Source: Candidatus Bartonella washoeensis Sb944nv (GTDB lineage Bacteria > Pseudomonadota > Alphaproteobacteria > Rhizobiales > Rhizobiaceae). Taken from it: a stretch of 64,000 nucleotides of DNA. This document shows positions 60,135 to 64,000 of the stretch, one piece after another; the first letter of the stretch is position 1, and every line of letters begins with the position of its first letter. The translations under genes and the position numbers were made by a program. Location: NCBI RefSeq assembly GCF_000278135.1, contig NZ_JH725022.1, forward strand, positions 132,186 through 196,185, given 5' to 3'. The notes below the pieces were generated by a model. That model was not told the DNA's origin. It saw nothing but the letters and a program-made list of their open reading frames with translations, and did no database searches.

Positions 60135-61418
60135 ATGATTGATTATAATCAAATTTCGCCAGGAATTTCTTGGTATGAGGATGCTTTAGAGGAACGCCCC
60201 TCTTATCCATTTTTAGACGAACAAAAACAATGTGATGTGGTTATTGTTGGAGGTGGATTTACAGGGCTTTCAGCGGCTTATCATTTAGCTAAAGCTGGAG
60301 TGGGTGTTGTTTTGCTTGAAGCTTCGCGTTTTGGCGATGGTGCTTCGGGACGCAATGGGGGCCAATTAGGAACAGGTCATCGACAATGGATAGAAACATT
60401 AGAAAAACAGTATGGTTTTGAACGAAGTAAAGTGCTGTTTGATTTAGCGGAGGAAGCTAAAAGTGATGTTTTATCTTGGGATGCACTATCTGATTGCTCT
60501 ATCGACTTTAAGGCAGGACAGCTTTCAGTTATCCATAAAAAACGTAAAATAAATGCGTATCAGAGGCATGTTGAAACAATGCAGCGTTATGGGTATAAAG
60601 GACTTACTTTTATGGATAAAGCTGCAACAGCTGAACGGCTTGGATCATCTTTTTATTATGGTGGTATCTATGATGCTAACACTGGCCATGTAAATCCCTT
60701 AAAGCTGATTGTTTTGTTGGCAAAAAAAGCAAAAAATGTTGGCGCTAAACTTTATGAAAAAACACAAGTCACTGCGATAGAGCGCAATGGCAGCCATTAT
60801 AGAGTGAGAACAAAACGAGGCGACATAAAGGCTGCGCATGTTTTATTGGCAACCAATGGATATAAGCTTGGACTTCAGTGTTTTATTGAGAAAAATATTA
60901 TTTCTATCCGGTCTTATATTGGAGCAACGGAGCCATTATCAAAGCAGTGTTCGATTCTTGAGGGGGGTGAATCTGTGGATGATTCTCGTTTTATGGTTCG
61001 CTATTTTCGCAAAAGCATTGATAATCGCTTGTTATTTGGCGGAGTAGAAAGTTATGATAATCAACACCCTATAAATTTAGATGAACGTATACGAAGGCAG
61101 ATTGCTGAAATTTATCCTCAACTAGAATCTATAAATCTGACGCATTGTTGGGGTGCGACGGTAGCAATTACTGTTGAACGTATGCCTTATGTTCGCCAAC
61201 TGATGCCAGGTATCACTTATTGTGGTGGCTATTCAGGGCATGGAGTTATGCTTGCCCCTTTTATGGGAAAATTATATGCTGAGTGGCTGACAGAAAAGCG
61301 TGAACGTTTTGCATATTTTCAGGATTTAAAGATTTCCTCTTTTCCAGGAGGAAGAGTTTTTCGTTATCCATTTGTATTTTTAGCAATGCGTTGGTTTTCC
61401 TTGATGGATCATTTTTAA
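60135..61418 (+). CDS. FAD-dependent oxidoreductase (gamma-glutamylputrescine oxidase PuuB-like)
   Basis: A 427-residue DAO-family flavoprotein. The FAD-binding beta-alpha-beta motif is VVIVGGGFTGLSAAYHLAKAGVGVVLLEA, followed by GDGASGRNGGQLG, a strong PuuB-type feature, and the C-terminal GYSGHGVMLAPFMGKL. It begins 11 bases after the PuuA-like gene and so is very probably co-transcribed; together they match the first two catalytic steps of the Puu putrescine-degradation route. No puuC or puuD is adjacent in this window. Confidence 0.87.
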   Translation: MIDYNQISPGISWYEDALEERPSYPFLDEQKQCDVVIVGGGFTGLSAAYHLAKAGVGVVLLEASRFGDGASGRNGGQLGTGHRQWIETLEKQYGFERSKVLFDLAEEAKSDVLSWDALSDCSIDFKAGQLSVIHKKRKINAYQRHVETMQRYGYKGLTFMDKAATAERLGSSFYYGGIYDANTGHVNPLKLIVLLAKKAKNVGAKLYEKTQVTAIERNGSHYRVRTKRGDIKAAHVLLATNGYKLGLQCFIEKNIISIRSYIGATEPLSKQCSILEGGESVDDSRFMVRYFRKSIDNRLLFGGVESYDNQHPINLDERIRRQIAEIYPQLESINLTHCWGATVAITVERMPYVRQLMPGITYCGGYSGHGVMLAPFMGKLYAEWLTEKRERFAYFQDLKISSFPGGRVFRYPFVFLAMRWFSLMDHF

Positions 61419-61536
61419 TTGGATATCGTTTGAAGTGAAGAAAATTAATGGCTTGTTTAGCATCTGTCTGCTTTAATGAGTGAGCTTATACACACTATTT
61501 AAACTTTTATAATCAAATGGGAAAATAGACAAGTTT

Positions 61537-63012
61537 ATGGTTAGTAAAATTATTCCAGTCTCTCCCTTTGATTGTGTTGTTTTTGGTGGTAATGGCGATT
61601 TGGCATCACGCAAGCTTATACCTGCTCTCTATCATTGTCAGTGTGTTGGACAATTTAGTGAGCCAACACGTATCATTGCGGTTTCACGCTCTTCGTTGAG
61701 TAGTGAAGAATATAAAAATTTTGTTCGCATTTCTCTAGAGAAGTATGTTCATCCAAAAGATCTCAACCGAATTGAGCTTGATCGTTTTCTTGCACGTTTA
61801 ACCTATGTTTCTATTGATATTACCTCAAACCGAGGGTGGGGAGATTTAGCTCTCTTGTTATCAAAAGAAGCTGCTGATATTCGGGCTTTTTATTTAGCAG
61901 TTGGTTCGCCACTTTTGGGTGATATCGCAATGCGATTGGCACAAAACGATTTGGTGACGCAGCAAACACGGATTATCATTGAAAAACCTGTTGGTCGCAA
62001 TGTAAAAACAGCAGTTGAACTCAATGATACATTTGCAAGAGTATTTGATGAAAATCAAATTTTCCGCATTGATCATTATCTTGGTAAGGAAACTGTTCAA
62101 AATTTAATGGCATTGCGGTTTGTTAATACACTTTATGAACCGTTATGGAACTCCAATTATATTGATCATGTTCAGATAACGGTTGCTGAAACTATAGGAT
62201 TGGAAGGGCGGATAGAATATTATGAGAGTGCAGGTGCGCTACGCGACATGGTACAGAATCATATGCTACAATTGCTCTGTTTGGTTGCTATGGAAATGCC
62301 GTTTACCAACAGTGCAAATGCTGTGCGTGATGAAAAACTTAAAGTTTTGAATTCTTTAATGCCTCTCGATGTTCATAATGTAGAACAAAATACTGTGCGT
62401 GGGCAGTATCTTGCTGGTATATCGGAGGGTGTTTCTGTAAAATCTTATCTTGACGATTTGGGAGAAAAGGTCAGTAAGAACGAAACATTTGTGGCGCTTA
62501 AGATTAAGATTAATAACTGGCGTTGGGCGGATACACCTTTTTATTTACGAACTGGTAAGCGTATGTCCACGCGTATGTCTGAAATCGTTATAGTTTTCAA
62601 ATCCATCCCCCATAATATTTTTGATACGGATTTAGATGAAATTTTTTCTAATCGATTAGTTATTCGTCTTCAACCTGATGAGGGGGTAAAACAATGGTTG
62701 ATGATTAAGGATCCAGGTCCTGGTGGTATGCGGTTTCGTCATATTCCATTGGATATGAGTTTTGCGTCTGCGTTTTCTGAGCGTAATCCTGATGCGTATG
62801 AACGCTTATTGATGGACGTTGTTCGCGGAAATCAAACATTATTTATGCGTCGTGACGAAGTTGAGGCTGCTTGGCGTTGGATTGACCCAATTCTTGAGGG
62901 ATGGGAGGCAGTAAAGCAGCCTATTCATGGATATAGTGCTGGTTCATGGGGGCCATCTGCTTCGACTCTTTTGATGGAACGTGATAGGCGCATATGGAAC
63001 AACTTAGTTTAG
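61537..63012 (+). CDS. zwf: Glucose-6-phosphate 1-dehydrogenase Zwf
   Basis: Oxidises glucose-6-phosphate to 6-phosphogluconolactone with NADP+ (or NAD+), the entry to the oxidative pentose-phosphate and Entner-Doudoroff routes. The 491-residue protein has the nucleotide-binding VVFGGNGDLASRKLIPAL, IIEKPVGRN, the active-site signature RIDHYLGKETVQNLMALRF, and FYLRTGKRM. It opens a zwf-pgl-edd block, with 13 bases to pgl, an arrangement typical of Entner-Doudoroff operons. Confidence 0.96.
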   Translation: MVSKIIPVSPFDCVVFGGNGDLASRKLIPALYHCQCVGQFSEPTRIIAVSRSSLSSEEYKNFVRISLEKYVHPKDLNRIELDRFLARLTYVSIDITSNRGWGDLALLLSKEAADIRAFYLAVGSPLLGDIAMRLAQNDLVTQQTRIIIEKPVGRNVKTAVELNDTFARVFDENQIFRIDHYLGKETVQNLMALRFVNTLYEPLWNSNYIDHVQITVAETIGLEGRIEYYESAGALRDMVQNHMLQLLCLVAMEMPFTNSANAVRDEKLKVLNSLMPLDVHNVEQNTVRGQYLAGISEGVSVKSYLDDLGEKVSKNETFVALKIKINNWRWADTPFYLRTGKRMSTRMSEIVIVFKSIPHNIFDTDLDEIFSNRLVIRLQPDEGVKQWLMIKDPGPGGMRFRHIPLDMSFASAFSERNPDAYERLLMDVVRGNQTLFMRRDEVEAAWRWIDPILEGWEAVKQPIHGYSAGSWGPSASTLLMERDRRIWNNLV

Positions 63013-63025
63013 AGCGATAAGAATA

Positions 63026-63784
63026 ATGTATGGAATGAGTATCGACCGTTTAAATTTTGAAACACCCACGGATTTAGCTTTGGCATTGGCTGATCGAGTC
63101 GCAGCAGAGCTTAGTGTATCTATTCTTGAGCGTAAACGAGCGATTTTAGCGGTTTCTGGTGGGAAAACACCAGAATTGTTTTTTCATTATTTGTCAAAAG
63201 CTGATATTGATTGGAAAAATATCATTATTACTTTGGTTGATGAACGTTTTGTACCTGCTCATCATGAGCGTTCAAATGAATATGTTGTACGGCGCTATTT
63301 ATTACAAAATTTTGCTGCTAAAGCCCGTTTTGTAGGACTTTATCAGAAGGCAATTACTGCCGAGCTTGCAGCTTTTTCAGCAGCTAGTCGTATCAATGCT
63401 TTGCCTAGACCATTTGATGTGGTTGTTTTGGGAATGGGTGATGATGGACATACTGCTTCTTTTTTTCCTGATGCTGATCGTTTGAAACAAGCGCTCGATC
63501 TTCAGACACAGGCACTTGTTTTACCACTTCATGCGAAGAGTGCTTTTGAGCCAAGACTTACGCTAACTTTGCCAGTCATAATGCAATCTCGTTGCATTAT
63601 TCTCCATTTTGAGGGTTTTCAGAAACGCGATTGTTTTGAAGTAGTTTGTCGGGACGGATCTGAAATAGAAATGCCTGTTCGAGCAGTTTTACGCAATGCC
63701 AATCATCTTGTTCAAGTTTATTGGTCGCCTACAGAAGATGAAATAAGTGAAGCAGAACATGATAAAGAAGCTGTCGAGACTTGA
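63026..63784 (+). CDS. pgl: 6-phosphogluconolactonase (DevB/Pgl type)
   Basis: Hydrolyses 6-phosphogluconolactone to 6-phosphogluconate, acting between Zwf and Edd. The 252-residue protein of the SugarP isomerase/6PGL family has AVSGGKTPELFFHYLS, ITLVDERFVPAHHERSNE, VVVLGMGDDGHTASFFPD and LTLTLPVI. The start may be the ATG at 63026 or the one at 63035 (MSIDRLNFE); ribosome-binding sites are weak for both. Edd follows after 58 bases. Confidence 0.93.
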   Translation: MYGMSIDRLNFETPTDLALALADRVAAELSVSILERKRAILAVSGGKTPELFFHYLSKADIDWKNIIITLVDERFVPAHHERSNEYVVRRYLLQNFAAKARFVGLYQKAITAELAAFSAASRINALPRPFDVVVLGMGDDGHTASFFPDADRLKQALDLQTQALVLPLHAKSAFEPRLTLTLPVIMQSRCIILHFEGFQKRDCFEVVCRDGSEIEMPVRAVLRNANHLVQVYWSPTEDEISEAEHDKEAVET

Positions 63785-63802
63785 ATCTTTTTTAGGTATC
63801 AG

Positions 63803-63830
63803 AATGTGCGTATAAAAATGTGCGTATAAA
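63803..63830. repeat. 14-bp tandem duplication before edd
   Basis: AATGTGCGTATAAA occurs twice (63803-63816 and 63817-63830) in the pgl-edd gap, immediately before the AAGGAAT ribosome-binding site of edd. Confidence 0.85.
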
Positions 63831-63842
63831 TAAGGAATAAAT

Positions 63843-64000
63843 ATGGCAATTTCAAAGACAATCGCTACGGTTACACGAAGAATTTATGAACGTTCTCTCC
63901 CAACGCGAGAAATTTATGTAGGCCTTATTGCAAAGGCGCAAGCAAATCGTCCTAAGCGGAGTTTTTTGGGGTGTGCTAATCAGGCTCATGGTTTTGCTGC
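63843..64000 (+). CDS. edd: Phosphogluconate dehydratase Edd, N-terminal part (cut by window end)
   Basis: The first ~52 codons of a gene running off the right edge. The sequence MAISKTIATVTRRIYERSLPTREIY and the later LGCANQAHGFA match the N-terminus of Edd (family pattern SRPTREAYL, CGNLAHGFA), the Fe-S dehydratase that forms KDPG from 6-phosphogluconate. AAGGAATAA precedes the ATG. Its position after zwf-pgl supports the call. Iron-sulfur ligands lie outside the window. Confidence 0.85.
   Translation, partial: MAISKTIATVTRRIYERSLPTREIYVGLIAKAQANRPKRSFLGCANQAHGFA

Overview
The window is AT-rich chromosome that reads as a Bartonella-type member of the Rhizobiales (Alphaproteobacteria). The evidence is gene order and gene families: pmbA / CysQ-type phosphatase / DUF4170 / (DUF374) / waaA / lpxK / DUF2093 / mutL, serC-purA, a membrane protein next to rpoH and rluD, a MutL with the endonuclease motif, a tRNA-His of the alphaproteobacterial type (no encoded G-1, A73), low G+C and many decaying genes. 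The genus is inferred. No species is claimed.

Layout. 1-3.9 kb: end of ileS, a lipoprotein, tadA, rluB-rsmD. 3.9-7.2 kb: decayed DNA with broken EVE-domain and SRPBCC genes. 7.2-15 kb: pmbA, cysQ-like, DUF4170, a ruined DUF374 acyltransferase, waaA, lpxK, DUF2093, mutL. 15-21.4 kb: double-domain dCTP deaminase, MATE transporter, lldD, with gene-poor gaps. 21.6-23.4 kb: ruined two-subunit transketolase. 24.1-31.2 kb: remnant of a P2-like prophage (endolysin and spanins on the minus strand; tape-measure remnant, U, X, D and a nonsense-mutated adenine methylase on the plus strand), next to tRNA-Thr. 32.8-36.7 kb: small membrane protein, amino-acid permease, bioMNY. 38.4-45.6 kb: tRNA-Phe, serC, purA, a membrane protein, rpoH, rluD. 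45.6-54.7 kb: aldehyde dehydrogenase, an FtsK without a membrane domain, a broken sensor kinase, mscL, pyrD, tRNA-His. 54.7-58.6 kb: pseudogene island (type III methylase, citrate-synthase-like tail, hotdog dehydratase, membrane proteins). 58.7-64 kb: puuA-puuB-like polyamine/glutamate genes, then zwf-pgl-edd.

How the genes fit together. waaA and lpxK act in Kdo2-lipid A synthesis; their upstream neighbour, the DUF374 acyltransferase gene, is lost. bioMNY imports biotin. zwf-pgl-edd carries glucose-6-phosphate into the Entner-Doudoroff route, and lldD feeds lactate to the respiratory chain. rluB, rsmD, rluD and tadA modify rRNA or tRNA. The accessory DNA is mostly in decay, and all three tRNA genes have decayed or gene-empty DNA on their 3' side. 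I did not find a clearly new intact system. The most interesting leads are the lysis cassette preserved inside an otherwise ruined prophage, the membrane-domain-less FtsK, and the foreign-looking lipid/membrane gene cluster behind tRNA-His.
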